Assembly (NCBI GenBank): GCA_028284905.1
Contig: JANQQU010000037.1
Span: forward strand, 1-47,334
Direction: 5' to 3'
DNA: 47,334 nt
From: Calditrichia bacterium
Lineage (GTDB): Bacteria; Calditrichota; Calditrichia; RBG-13-44-9; J075
The translations under genes and the position numbers were made by a program. This document shows, piece by piece, positions 23,866-32,517 of this stretch (positions within the stretch are counted from its first letter, which is position 1; the number at the start of each line of letters is the position of its first letter). The notes under the pieces were generated by a model that made no database searches, had not been told where the DNA came from, and was given only the letters and a program-made list of their open reading frames with translations.

Positions 23866-25683
23866 ATGAACAAATACTGCCTCTTCCTCCTGCTCTTACT
23901 GAGTGCCTGCAGCAAGCCGCTGGTGAAGCCGGTTGTCGATGTCGGAGAACGAACGTTTCGCAGCAATTATTATATCGACCTGACCGGGCCGGTGCGCGAT
24001 CAATTTGATGTGGTGATGTCTGTAAATAATCTAACTGCTGAAAATGACACCTTCAATTTTGCCGCAGTTTATCCCGGTTCTTACAGCCTGAAGAATTTCG
24101 GCCGCTTTGTACAGAAATTTGTCGCTTTGGATGCTGTTGGTGAAGAAGTCGCTACAGAAAAAGTGAATGTCAATCAATGGTGGCTGAGCGACCCGAGGCG
24201 AATTGCCCGCATCGAATATACTATTCAGGAAACCTGGGACCATCCGAGGGTTGTGCAGCGCATTGCCGAGATGGGGGGCAGTGCGATTGAGCCGGACTTT
24301 ACTTTTATCAATGGCCCAAGTGTTTTTGGCTATATCAACGGCTTACGGGATGCCCCGCTGCGGATTCATCTGCGGCACCCGCCAGACTGGCGTCGAGGGA
24401 GTGATCTTGATCTTGTGCTGGCAGAAAAAGATCGCTCGGATTTCATCGCGGAAAGTTTTGATGATTTAAATAATGCCCCCTTGCTGCTCGGGGAACTGGA
24501 TTACCATGCGGAAGAAATTCTCGGCACCAAAGTTTATATGTATGTCTATTCCCGCACCGGGAAAATTGCTGCCCGACCGGTATTTGATATCGCCAAAAAG
24601 GTATTGCTTTCCGCTGCCGAATTCATGAATGGACTGCCGGCGCCGGAATATAGTTTTCTTTTCATGTTTGGGGATAGATCCGCCGGCGCGCTGGAGCATC
24701 CCGGCAGCTCTGCCTATGTGATTAGGGAATTACCGCTTGAACGATTGGAGATGTATCTTCGTGATGTGATGGCGCACGAATACTTTCACATCGTTACACC
24801 ATTGAGCGTGCGCAGCACTCCGATTAATGATTTTGATTTCCAGCGGGCGCAACCAACCGCGCATCTCTGGTTCTTCGAGGGCGTTACCGAGTGGGCCTCG
24901 CACATCATGCAACTGCGTAGTGGATTAAAAAGCCAAACAGAATTTTTCACCCGTTCTTTGCGCCAGATGATTTTGCAGGAAATGGTGCGTCCTGCCCCGA
25001 AAAGTTTGCAGGAGATCAGTCTGAATTCCTATGAAGCGCCGGAAAACTTTCGCCATATCTATACCCAGGGCGCGCTCACTGCTTTTCTCCTGGATATTCG
25101 CATTCTCGAACTAAGCGATGGGAAAAAGGGGTTGCGGGAAGTGATCGAGCAACTCCGGCAGGAATATGACCGGGAACGCCCATTCGCGGAAAATGCTTTT
25201 TTTCAACGGATCGTCGATCTCAGTTTTCCGGAAGTGCAGGCATTTATCGATGATCATATTATTGGGAATAAACCGTTGCCCTTTGAAGAATACCTGGCCA
25301 AAATTGCCACGGTATATATGCCCCATTATGAGCCTGAGGAGGCGCGCAGCGAAGCGGGCATTTATCTTGATATCCGCGAGAATGTGGTAAAAATCCTTTG
25401 GCTGGATGCGGATATGACCTCCAGCGGCATCCAGCGCGGTGATGTACTGAAGCAATTCAATGATGTCGAAATCTCTATCGCGAATTATCAGGATTTCTAT
25501 GAGTTGATCAGTACCCTGGAGGTCGGTGAAAGCTATACCCTGATCGTTGAGCGGGATGGTGAAGCAGTGCAGCTCAATTGCCAGACGATTCCTTTTCGGG
25601 TGCGCCATGCCTTTCAACCCATGGAAAATCCCGGCCAGGCTGCGCGGGCGTTGAAGGCAGCGTGGTTGCGCAATTTACCGTAG
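23866..25683 (+). CDS. M61-family (glycyl aminopeptidase-like) peptidase lipoprotein, first of a tandem pair
   Basis: 605 residues. A lipoprotein signal peptide (Met1-Ala14) ends at lipobox LSAC with Cys15. A beta-rich N-terminal region (~25-200) precedes the catalytic domain with 'MAHEYFH' (His304, Glu305, His308) and 'WFFEGVTEWAS', whose Glu338 lies 30 residues after the second His, the spacing I recall for M61 peptidases. A PDZ-like domain (~490-590, 'GIYLDIRENVVKILWLDADM', 'IQRGDVLKQFND') closes the protein. It is likely a zinc peptidase tethered to the outer or inner membrane. I chose ATG 23866 because the signal peptide starts there; the in-frame ATG at 23833 would add 11 charged residues. 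Neither start has a clear ribosome site. Confidence 0.87.
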   Translation: MNKYCLFLLLLLSACSKPLVKPVVDVGERTFRSNYYIDLTGPVRDQFDVVMSVNNLTAENDTFNFAAVYPGSYSLKNFGRFVQKFVALDAVGEEVATEKVNVNQWWLSDPRRIARIEYTIQETWDHPRVVQRIAEMGGSAIEPDFTFINGPSVFGYINGLRDAPLRIHLRHPPDWRRGSDLDLVLAEKDRSDFIAESFDDLNNAPLLLGELDYHAEEILGTKVYMYVYSRTGKIAARPVFDIAKKVLLSAAEFMNGLPAPEYSFLFMFGDRSAGALEHPGSSAYVIRELPLERLEMYLRDVMAHEYFHIVTPLSVRSTPINDFDFQRAQPTAHLWFFEGVTEWASHIMQLRSGLKSQTEFFTRSLRQMILQEMVRPAPKSLQEISLNSYEAPENFRHIYTQGALTAFLLDIRILELSDGKKGLREVIEQLRQEYDRERPFAENAFFQRIVDLSFPEVQAFIDDHIIGNKPLPFEEYLAKIATVYMPHYEPEEARSEAGIYLDIRENVVKILWLDADMTSSGIQRGDVLKQFNDVEISIANYQDFYELISTLEVGESYTLIVERDGEAVQLNCQTIPFRVRHAFQPMENPGQAARALKAAWLRNLP

Positions 25684-25783
25684 AGAAATACTTCGGTTTT
25701 TTCAGCGTCAGTCATTGATTTTTGCTTCTAGTAAATTCATACGCTTTATTGTTTAATAAATAATTTAGCCAAAAAGGTGGCAT

Positions 25784-25878
25784 GCCACGGATGACAGAGA
25801 TTCTCACTGTTTTTTAAATACAAAAGTTTTGTATCTTTTAGAGAGTTTTATCAGTGTAAATCTGTGATAATCAGTGGC
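25784..25878. repeat. Imperfect inverted repeat with inner palindrome between the M61 paralogues (hairpin element 9)
   Basis: gccacggatgacagaga (25784-25800) pairs imperfectly with tctgtgataatcagtggc (25861-25878); in between atacaaaagttttgtat (25818-25834) is a near-perfect hairpin. The outer motif gccacgga resembles the arms of the repeat at 14274-14412. The right arm overlaps the in-frame extension upstream of the second M61 gene, supporting the later start. Confidence 0.65.
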
Positions 25879-25920
25879 AAAAATAGAATACCCCCAAATT
25901 GGACCAAAGCTGCTTTGAAT

Positions 25921-27732
25921 ATGAAAATACTTTATATAACGATTCTCGCCCTGTTTCTCCTCATCCTCTCCTGCGCGCAACCAACCACCCGACCGGTGAT
26001 AAACAGCGAGCCTTATCGTTTTGCCTGTAAATATTATGTCGACTTAAACGACCGCGCCGATGATCTTTTTAAAGTAACCCTGGAATTGCCGCGGCTGAGA
26101 CCGGCGAATAATCGCTTCAACTTTGCGGCAGTGGGCTCTTTCGCCCGAATGGATTTCGGTCGTTATGTCCGCACATTCAAAGCATTTGACAGCAATGGCG
26201 CCGAAGTGCCGACCCGTCAGGTTTCTACCAATCAATGGCAGTTATCCGAACCATCGCGGGTAAGCAGAATTTATTATGAGATCGCAGAAACCTGGGACAC
26301 ACCTACCAACGGTGGTAAAATCATGGAAATGCTTGGCACGACCCTGGAGCAGGATTTTGCCTTTATCAGCGGGCAGGGTGTTTTTGGCTTCGTATCCGGC
26401 CTGGAAGGCGCGCCGTTAAAAGTAACACTGGACTATCCCAGCGAGTGGACGATCGGCACATCTCATTTGCTCGATACTGATGGCAGTATTCTCTGCCCGA
26501 ATTTCGGCGCCCTTTCCAGCGCGCCGATTCTCCTCGGTTACCTCACCCATCAGGCGGAGCGGATTATCGGCAGCGATGTGTATGTCTATTGCTATTCAAA
26601 GAGCGACCGCATCACCACTGATGATGTAATGCCGATGGTGCAGGATGTGCTTACCGCTACTTATGATTTTCTCGGTGATTTACCGATCGATGATTACACC
26701 ATGCTTTTTATCTTCGAAGATACCGATGCCGGCGGGGTGGAATATCACAACAGCTCTGCCTTCGTTTTCCGCGAAGATGAGTTCTCGAAAGTGCGTCGAC
26801 GCGTTCAGGATGTCATCGCGCACGAATATTTTCACCTGATTATTCCCTTTTCGATCCGCAGCGATATTCTCGATAAATTCAACTTCTTCAAACCGACACC
26901 AACGCAACATCTCTGGTTCTTTGAAGGCGTCACCGAATGGGCCTCGGATATTATCCAGCTGCGTGGCGGCTTAAAATCTATGGATGATTATATTCTGCAG
27001 GATTTTCGACAGAAACTCTTTCAGGAAGATGTCTACGGTGCGGATATCAGTCTGCGGGATATTAGCCTTACCTCTCATCAAAATCAGGAAGAATATCTTA
27101 ATGTATACAGCCGCGGCGCATTGGTGGCAGCCTTGCTTGATATTCATCTGCTCGATCTCACGCATGGCCGCCGTGGTTTGCGGGATGTGATTGTCGATCT
27201 TAGTAAGGATTATGGTAAAGAACGACCGTTGCCAGAGGAAAAATTCTTCGAAATTCTTATCGATTATTCCGGCCCGGAAGTGGAAGATTTTATTCGCAAA
27301 TACATCATCGGTAATGCCCCCTTACCGACCAAGGAAGTGCTGGAAACAATTGGTATTATTTATGATGAAGAAATTCCGGCGAAAGAGCAGCGTAGTGATC
27401 TTGGGATGCTCTTTTCGAATAATCCCGGCCCGGTAGAGGTGTTGTGGGTAAACGAGCGGGTTGCCGATATGGGCATCAAAAAAGGAGATGTTGTTCAGCG
27501 CTTTAACGGACGGGCAGTGCATCATCGCAATTATTCCAATCTGCTCTATCGGGATGTATTTCGGATGGATATCGGGGACAGCTACGAAATGGAAATCCTT
27601 CGGGACGGCCGCCCGATGAAGATTGTTGGGGAAACCATCGAAAACCTTATTCGCCACGCGTTCTCACTGCCAAGGATGCTCACCCCGCAGCAGCAAAAAG
27701 TTCGTATGGAGTGGTTAAACATTCGACCTTGA
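25921..27732 (+). CDS. M61-family peptidase lipoprotein, second of a tandem pair
   Basis: 603 residues, clearly paralogous to the preceding gene over its whole length (shared 'Y.D...', 'NQW.LS.P.R..RI.Y.I.ETWD', 'HEYFH', 'HLWFFEGVTEWAS', 'IIGN.PLP'). Signal peptide ends at lipobox LSC with Cys18. Zinc ligands His301, Glu302, His305 and Glu335, again 30 residues after the second His. C-terminal PDZ-like part ('VEVLWVNERVADMGIKKGDV'). Sequence divergence is high enough that the duplication is old. Probably acts with its sister on peptides in the periplasm or at the surface. ATG 25921 starts the signal peptide; the upstream in-frame ATG at 25864 lies in repeat sequence and is rejected. Confidence 0.87.
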   Translation: MKILYITILALFLLILSCAQPTTRPVINSEPYRFACKYYVDLNDRADDLFKVTLELPRLRPANNRFNFAAVGSFARMDFGRYVRTFKAFDSNGAEVPTRQVSTNQWQLSEPSRVSRIYYEIAETWDTPTNGGKIMEMLGTTLEQDFAFISGQGVFGFVSGLEGAPLKVTLDYPSEWTIGTSHLLDTDGSILCPNFGALSSAPILLGYLTHQAERIIGSDVYVYCYSKSDRITTDDVMPMVQDVLTATYDFLGDLPIDDYTMLFIFEDTDAGGVEYHNSSAFVFREDEFSKVRRRVQDVIAHEYFHLIIPFSIRSDILDKFNFFKPTPTQHLWFFEGVTEWASDIIQLRGGLKSMDDYILQDFRQKLFQEDVYGADISLRDISLTSHQNQEEYLNVYSRGALVAALLDIHLLDLTHGRRGLRDVIVDLSKDYGKERPLPEEKFFEILIDYSGPEVEDFIRKYIIGNAPLPTKEVLETIGIIYDEEIPAKEQRSDLGMLFSNNPGPVEVLWVNERVADMGIKKGDVVQRFNGRAVHHRNYSNLLYRDVFRMDIGDSYEMEILRDGRPMKIVGETIENLIRHAFSLPRMLTPQQQKVRMEWLNIRP

Positions 27733-27791
27733 GGCAAATGGGCAAATGGGCAAATGGGCAAAAATACTAATCTGCCCATTTGCCTATTTGC
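27733..27791. repeat. Inverted array of gcaaatgg octamers (hairpin element 10)
   Basis: ggcaaatg units repeat three times with 8-bp period (27733-27760) and pair with tgcccatttgcctatttgc (27773-27791). It begins immediately after the stop codon of the second M61 gene (27730-27732) and ends 6 bp before the stop of the convergent alkaline phosphatase gene, so it could act as a shared transcript end. Confidence 0.92.
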
Positions 27792-27796
27792 AAAAC

Positions 27797-29053
27797 TTAC
27801 TCACTCTGCGAATCGTTTTCCCAAAACTCCCCAATCCCCATCAAACGTGCAATCTTTTTCGGAATATCAGTATTATCCATGACACCGGTAAACTCAATTG
27901 CACCGGGGCCAAAGGCATAAATCGGGACCATCTGGCCGGTATGGCGATTGTTGGACCAGTTAACGTCAACTTGATCGGGAGGCGCGCCAAGGGATTCGAA
28001 GAAAGTCATTCCACCGGTTTCATGATCAGAGGTAACCAGTACGAGCGTGTTCTTTGAACGCAGAGCAAATTCTAGGGCGCGATGGATGGCATCATCCAGG
28101 CGCTTGAGATGATCAGTGACATACTGTTGGCGATTTACATGTCCGCCGGTGTCGGTGGCTTCTTCTTCAACCAGCAGAAAAAATCCCTCCGGATCTTTTG
28201 AAAGGCGATCAATCGCGACAGTGGTCATCTCTGCCAGCGTAGGACTCTGTGGATCAAAGTTTACACCGTCTGCGTCCGAATCGGCAGCCATGCGGGGGAG
28301 GTGGGCCAGAATGTATGGATGAGCGCTGTCTGCGGCCGTCGGTGCACTTTCCATAAACTGATAACCATGATCGCGAATCCGTTGAATGCCCGCTTTCCGG
28401 TCAGTTTTCCCATCAAATAAAAACATCTCACTGGCATCGCCGGCGAGAAAATTAACCCCTGCTGTTAACATCTGGCGGGAAATCTCCTCCTTTGAATCAC
28501 GATGCTTAACATTTACTGCAAAGGCGGCAGTGGTAGCATCACCGATATCATCGGTTGTTATAATGCCAGCACTGAGGCCACGTCGCTGCAGGATTTGTAG
28601 TATGCCCGGATGCGCTTTGCCATCCGGTGTTACCCCGAGCATTTTGTTGTTGGTCTTTTTCGCGATTGCCATGGCGGTGGCGCCGGCGGCGGAATCTGTG
28701 ATTAGATTATTCGCGGCATGCGTGCTGACCAGACCGGTGACCGGCATCCGCTCCATATGCATACGACCATCTGCCCCAAAATGACGGATCCGTGTCAGGG
28801 TAATCTGGCCCAGGCCAATTCCATCACCAATAATCAGAATGACGTTTTTAACCGTCGTATTCGGCAGAAAAGGATAAGTCTCGCCACTAATAGTGGTCGT
28901 CTCACTGGCCTTAATGGGGAGGCGGGCGCCACGATGAACGATGCCAAAATTTAAGAAGTATAAGGTGCCCAAAACAACGATCGTACCGCTCACGATACTT
29001 AGTACAACAAAAACTAAAATTCTAAAAAGCGATTTTTTTTCTAATCCCTGCAC
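27797..29053 (-). CDS. Alkaline phosphatase (PhoA family), membrane-anchored
   Basis: 418 residues. One N-terminal transmembrane helix (~10-33) anchors a PhoA-type domain: 'NVILIIGDGIGLGQ' (first Asp ligand), 'DSAAGATAMA' (nucleophile Ser), 'DDIGDATTAAF' with the Asp-Ala-Thr found at the Mg site of the E. coli enzyme, 'KHRDSKEE' (phosphate-binding Arg), 'EEEATDTGGH' (Glu/Asp/His ligands), 'TSDHETGG' and the last His in 'RHTGQMVPIYA'. All catalytic residues seem intact, so it should release phosphate from phosphomonoesters outside the cytoplasm. GTG start with aggaa upstream. It lies 25 bp after a methyltransferase gene on the same strand and is probably co-transcribed. No Pho box was identified. 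Confidence 0.9.
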   Translation of the reverse strand: MQGLEKKSLFRILVFVVLSIVSGTIVVLGTLYFLNFGIVHRGARLPIKASETTTISGETYPFLPNTTVKNVILIIGDGIGLGQITLTRIRHFGADGRMHMERMPVTGLVSTHAANNLITDSAAGATAMAIAKKTNNKMLGVTPDGKAHPGILQILQRRGLSAGIITTDDIGDATTAAFAVNVKHRDSKEEISRQMLTAGVNFLAGDASEMFLFDGKTDRKAGIQRIRDHGYQFMESAPTAADSAHPYILAHLPRMAADSDADGVNFDPQSPTLAEMTTVAIDRLSKDPEGFFLLVEEEATDTGGHVNRQQYVTDHLKRLDDAIHRALEFALRSKNTLVLVTSDHETGGMTFFESLGAPPDQVDVNWSNNRHTGQMVPIYAFGPGAIEFTGVMDNTDIPKKIARLMGIGEFWENDSQSE

Positions 29054-29078
29054 AACTCTTATTTCCTGTTCTTCAATT

Positions 29079-29918
29079 TCAAGCTTCTTTCTTGCGAGCG
29101 ACGAAAATCATCCGGCGGCTATTATATACGAACTCACTTTTATCATAATGACCGTAAATATTCTCAACGATAAACCCCGCTTTTTCCAGCAGTAATTCCA
29201 TCTCGTAACGAAAGACGTAGCGAATGGGTAATACATTGGTCTTTCGGGCAATGAGAATACCGTCACGATCAGTAATTTCATGTACGTAAACATGTAAACC
29301 GGTTTGCACGGAAGGATCGTATCCCCGGGCGATATAGCGGGTAATAATCCGGTCATTCTTCTTGTCTTCAAATATCCCTTCATACTTCAGGGGCATGGAA
29401 TGTCCCCAGCGGGTAATCTCATTACCTTCCAAAGATACACGTTCTTCCCGGGGATCCCAGTTACTCATGCCAATAATTAGCAATCCATTTTTTTTAAGAT
29501 GTTTGCGAATTGCGCTCAACGCCTGTAATTGCCGTTTCGGTTCAAATACATGGGCAAACTCGCCGTAGGGCATCAGGGCAAGTGCGTATTTGCCGGGAAC
29601 ATCAAGGTGGCTCATATCCTGTTTTTTCATGCGGATGCGATCCTGGACAGCTTTCGGGAGTGTTTTTATCTTTTTTCGGGCAATTTTTAGCATGTTTTCC
29701 GAAACATCGATGCCAAATACCCGATAGCCTTTTTCCGCGAGAAAAATCGCAACGCGACCGGTGCCGGAGCCAATATCCAACACTGGCGGGCCGGTTTTTT
29801 TTGCATATTCGAGGTAGAGGGAAAGGTCGTCACCCTTGCCGCTATGGGTTAATTCGTATATTTCGGCAAAATCCGCAAATGGATCGATGAATTCCTGTTT
29901 ATCATTCTTGCCCATATC
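29079..29918 (-). CDS. Class I SAM-dependent methyltransferase
   Basis: 279 residues. Rossmann methyltransferase core with motif I 'VLDIGSGTGRVAIFLAEKG' (~46-64), 'VFGIDVSENML' (motif II), 'LALMPYGEFAHVFEP' and 'KKNGLLIIGMSNWDP'. The C-terminal half has beta-strands ending 'ENIYGHYDKSEFVYNSRRMI', typical of small-molecule methyltransferases of the UbiE/Tam group. Substrate unknown. The ATG at 29918 is chosen since aaaggag lies 8 nt before it; the in-frame ATG at 29933 is itself just 5' of that ribosome site. First gene of a likely two-gene unit with alkaline phosphatase. Confidence 0.87.
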   Translation of the reverse strand, partial: DMGKNDKQEFIDPFADFAEIYELTHSGKGDDLSLYLEYAKKTGPPVLDIGSGTGRVAIFLAEKGYRVFGIDVSENMLKIARKKIKTLPKAVQDRIRMKKQDMSHLDVPGKYALALMPYGEFAHVFEPKRQLQALSAIRKHLKKNGLLIIGMSNWDPREERVSLEGNEITRWGHSMPLKYEGIFEDKKNDRIITRYIARGYDPSVQTGLHVYVHEITDRDGILIARKTNVLPIRYVFRYEMELLLEKAGFIVENIYGHYDKSEFVYNSRRMIFVARKKEA

Positions 29919-30276
29919 ATTAGCTCCTTTCATATAATCATCGATAGTAATACCAATAATAATCGAAAATAAGTGAATTTGTAAGAGTTTTCCTTGTTAG
30001 GTAGATGATTCGTATTTTTGGGCAATATTTATGTCATCGACACGCTATTAAATTAGAATAACAGCGAAGAAAGAGTGGGACATATTCTCAAAAGCGACGA
30101 AGAACAATTTTTTTCCCGCGGAAAAGTCTATTTTTAGGATTATAAAGCATTTGCTTATTGAAGGATGGAATGATATTTTCTGTTCGATTTTTGAAAAAGT
30201 TTGTAGGAAAAAGTGAGCTTTGTGTTGCAAAGTAGTTTGTGTGTAGCTATATTGATTCATTATTTAAGGAGCTTTA
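29919..30276. other. Divergent intergenic region 29919-30276
   Basis: 358 bp of AT-rich sequence between divergent genes. It should hold promoters for both. A 70-codon open frame on the minus strand (30048-30260) has low-complexity composition and no ribosome site and is not called. No repeat of the heptamer type was seen here. Confidence 0.5.
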
Positions 30277-30936
30277 ATGATTGCCAATCACATTCATCAC
30301 GCCCTGGCGCAAGTGCGCGATTTACAGCAAAAAATTCTGGATAGCCAACGCTTTAAAGGATACTCCGGAAGAGCGCGCGCAATCGGTGGTACCCTCGCAC
30401 TGGTTTCTGCATTCGTGATGAGTTCTGCATATTACCCTCAAACAACACCAGCACACGCACTCGGGTGGGGCGCTGTTGCCCTATTTGGCGTGTTACTAAA
30501 TTTCGGCGCATTGATTCACTGGTTTCTCTTTGATCCTGGCGTGCAACGGGACATCCGCCGCCTGAAGCCAACACTGGATGCACTGCCTGCAATTTTAGTT
30601 GGCGGTGTCTTAACCATGATTATGCTTTCGGAAGGATTGCATCAATACCTGTTTGGGATTTGGATGGCGTTGTTTGGTTTGGCAAATCTGGCATCTCGCC
30701 ACGTCCTCCCAAAGCGCATTTGGATGATTGGTTCCTACTACATTCTTTGCGGCGTTATCTGCCTGCTCTATCCCGGTGATGATCTCTTCCGAAATCCCTG
30801 GCCGATGGGGCTGGTATTTTTTATCGGTGAATGGATGGGAGGCGTCATTCTTCATTTCGGTGATGGGCCGGTTTCATTAAGCAATTTAATCAGTATTTTT
30901 AATATAAAGGAGAGAAAGCATGCCCAGCAAATCTGA
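30277..30936 (+). CDS. Multi-pass membrane protein of unknown function, paired with a regulator
   Basis: 219 residues: a cytoplasmic N-terminal amphipathic part (~1-33) followed by about six hydrophobic segments (34-51, 63-84, 99-117, 122-140, 148-164, 174-195). No enzyme motif seen. The gene overlaps the following winged-helix gene by 17 bp, a strong sign of translational coupling; membrane protein plus small MarR-like regulator pairs of this sort are common in FCB genomes but their function is not established. ATG with a taaggag site 6 nt upstream. Confidence 0.78.
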   Translation: MIANHIHHALAQVRDLQQKILDSQRFKGYSGRARAIGGTLALVSAFVMSSAYYPQTTPAHALGWGAVALFGVLLNFGALIHWFLFDPGVQRDIRRLKPTLDALPAILVGGVLTMIMLSEGLHQYLFGIWMALFGLANLASRHVLPKRIWMIGSYYILCGVICLLYPGDDLFRNPWPMGLVFFIGEWMGGVILHFGDGPVSLSNLISIFNIKERKHAQQI

Positions 30937-31303
30937 TAATCCGTTTACCTCCTTAAAACGGATTTTTCATGAACCCAATCGCCTGGCGATTCTATCTGCC
31001 CTCTGCAGCGCGGCAAACGGATTGACCTTTCGGGATCTGAAAGAGCAATGCGATTTGACCGACGGTAATTTAAGCCGTCACCTCAAGGCATTAGAAGAGG
31101 CCGGCGTTATTGATATCGAGAAAAAATTTGTCGGTGTAAAACCACAAACCACTGTTTTGTTGACCGATAAGGGACGGAAAAACTTTATCGAATATCTGAA
31201 AGCCCTGGAAGATGTGCTGAAGAAAGCAGCTGATGCAGTTTCCAGTGGAGAAGAAGGGGAAGCACTGCCTTTTGAATGGATAAAACCTTTAGGGGCGCAA
31301 TAA
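30920..31303 (+). CDS. Winged-helix transcriptional regulator (HTH_34/MarR-like)
   Basis: 127 residues. A single winged-helix domain (~8-95): 'FHEPNRLAILSALCSAANGL', recognition helix 'TDGNLSRHLKALEEAGVIDI', wing 'KKFVGVKPQTTVLLTDKGR', then a C-terminal dimerisation helix (EYLKALEDVLKK) and an acidic tail. Such proteins bind DNA as dimers and often regulate their own operon. Effector not evident; no cysteine or metal site is visible. ATG 30920 with an aaaggagag site; it starts inside the preceding membrane protein gene (17-bp overlap), implying joint control. Confidence 0.88.
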   Translation: MPSKSDNPFTSLKRIFHEPNRLAILSALCSAANGLTFRDLKEQCDLTDGNLSRHLKALEEAGVIDIEKKFVGVKPQTTVLLTDKGRKNFIEYLKALEDVLKKAADAVSSGEEGEALPFEWIKPLGAQ

Positions 31304-31666
31304 TGAATCAGCCTGATTATGCAGGGAAAATACTTTCGGTAAATACATCTTTTATTAAACGTGAAAAAAATTTACCGAAGTGCTTTGTTGAGCAAAGCCC
31401 TTTGTTTGTAGCTTTCCCAGGCAATTCCCGCTTCATACAAAAAGAGGTTGAAGCGATAATCCGGCAGGGATAAAGAAATAAATAAAATGCCAATGCTATG
31501 TATAACCATACAATTGAAGCCGATCTTTGGCGGTGCTAATCAAAAAAAAGTTACCGGAAAGTGTGAGGTCGATATCTTCGCAATAATTGATAAGGCCTTA
31601 ATTATTGGCTTCTTATGGGGTTAAAATAGAGACACGAATGAGAATTATTAAAGACAGGGGCCAGCT
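31304..31666. other. Intergenic region 31304-31666 with inverted repeats
   Basis: 363 bp. A 10-bp inverted repeat ttcggtaaat (31335-31344) / atttaccgaa (31370-31379) is followed directly by a small hairpin gctttg-ttgag-caaagc (31382-31398) and a T-rich stretch, probably ending the membrane protein/regulator transcript. The rest is AT-rich leader for uppS. A 56-codon frame (ATG 31303-31473) overlaps these structures and is not called. Confidence 0.55.
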
Positions 31667-32449
31667 ATGATCCGTTCCATGAACCGACTAAATACAAAAG
31701 AAGAAAAGTTAAATCGCTTAATAGAAGCAGGACATGAATTACCCAGACATATCGCAATCATCATGGATGGTAATGGCCGTTGGGCCAAACGCCGGGCACT
31801 GCCAAGAGCCGCCGGCCATCGGGAAGGTGTAAAATCCGTTAAGAAGATTGTTGAGGCTGCCGGCAGACTGGGAGTGGAGTATTTAACTTTATATACTTTC
31901 TCCAAGGAAAACTGGCAAAGACCGCAGAACGAAGTATCTATGTTGATGAAGTTGCTCGTCTCTTCGCTGAAAAACGAGATTGACGAACTGATGGAGAAAA
32001 ACGTCCGCCTTCATGTGATTGGGGATTTGAATGATCTGCCGGAATTTGCCCGCGGCGAAATGCTTGAGGGCATTGAGCGCACCCGCCATAACACTGGTTT
32101 GAATCTGGTGCTGGCGTTAAGCTACGGCTCCCGGGCAGAGATCGTCAATGCCATGCGTGAGGTTGCCCGTCAGGTGAGAAACGGGGAACTTCACCTGGAA
32201 GATATTGATGAGGAAACAATTTGTAGCTCACTATATACCCGCGATATTCCCGATCCAGATTTACTGATTCGCACCAGCGGTGAACAACGTATCAGCAACT
32301 TTTTGCTGTGGCAGTTGGCTTATGCGGAAATCTACATTACCCGCACTTGCTGGCCGGGTTTTCGTTCCGAGAATCTTTGTGAAGCGATCCTTAGTTATTT
32401 GCAACGGGAGCGTCGTTTCGGGAAAGTCAGTGAACAACTAATGAAGTAG
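31667..32449 (+). CDS. uppS: Isoprenyl transferase (undecaprenyl diphosphate synthase)
   Basis: 260 residues, usual family length. Conserved: 'HIAIIMDGNGRWAKRR' (catalytic Asp34, pyrophosphate-binding Arg), 'TLYTFSKENWQRP', 'LALSYGSRAEI' and the C-terminal 'LIRTSGEQRISNFLLWQLAY' / EIYITRTCWPGF. It condenses isopentenyl diphosphate with farnesyl diphosphate in cis to make the C55 carrier lipid for peptidoglycan and other wall polymers, at the inner membrane face. An aggggcc site precedes the ATG. The usual neighbours cdsA and dxr are absent; it stands alone between a regulator and the kelch gene. Confidence 0.95.
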   Translation: MIRSMNRLNTKEEKLNRLIEAGHELPRHIAIIMDGNGRWAKRRALPRAAGHREGVKSVKKIVEAAGRLGVEYLTLYTFSKENWQRPQNEVSMLMKLLVSSLKNEIDELMEKNVRLHVIGDLNDLPEFARGEMLEGIERTRHNTGLNLVLALSYGSRAEIVNAMREVARQVRNGELHLEDIDEETICSSLYTRDIPDPDLLIRTSGEQRISNFLLWQLAYAEIYITRTCWPGFRSENLCEAILSYLQRERRFGKVSEQLMK

Positions 32450-32458
32450 ATGTCAGTT

Positions 32459-32503
32459 GCAGTGGCAGATGGCAGTAAAAATAAGACTGTCTTCTGCTAC
32501 TGC
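32459..32503. repeat. Inverted repeat of ggcagt-type units after uppS (hairpin element 11)
   Basis: gcagtggcagatggcagt (32459-32476) pairs at 15 of 18 positions with actgtcttctgctactgc (32486-32503), loop of 9 nt. Begins 9 bp after the uppS stop and ends 14 bp before the stop of the convergent kelch gene. Confidence 0.85.
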
Positions 32504-32517
32504 TTAATGCTGCTATC

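Noticed and set aside
24775-26935. M1-type aminopeptidase assignment for the two HEYFH proteins
   Set aside because: The third ligand Glu is 30 residues after the second His, not 19 as in M1; this fits M61.
30048-30260. 70-codon open frame on the minus strand
   Set aside because: Low-complexity composition, no ribosome site, lies in a divergent promoter gap.
31303-31473. 56-codon frame starting at a TAATG overlap with the winged-helix gene, with aggggcg upstream
   Set aside because: Attractive position, but the sequence is built across two hairpins and shows no recognisable protein; left uncalled.
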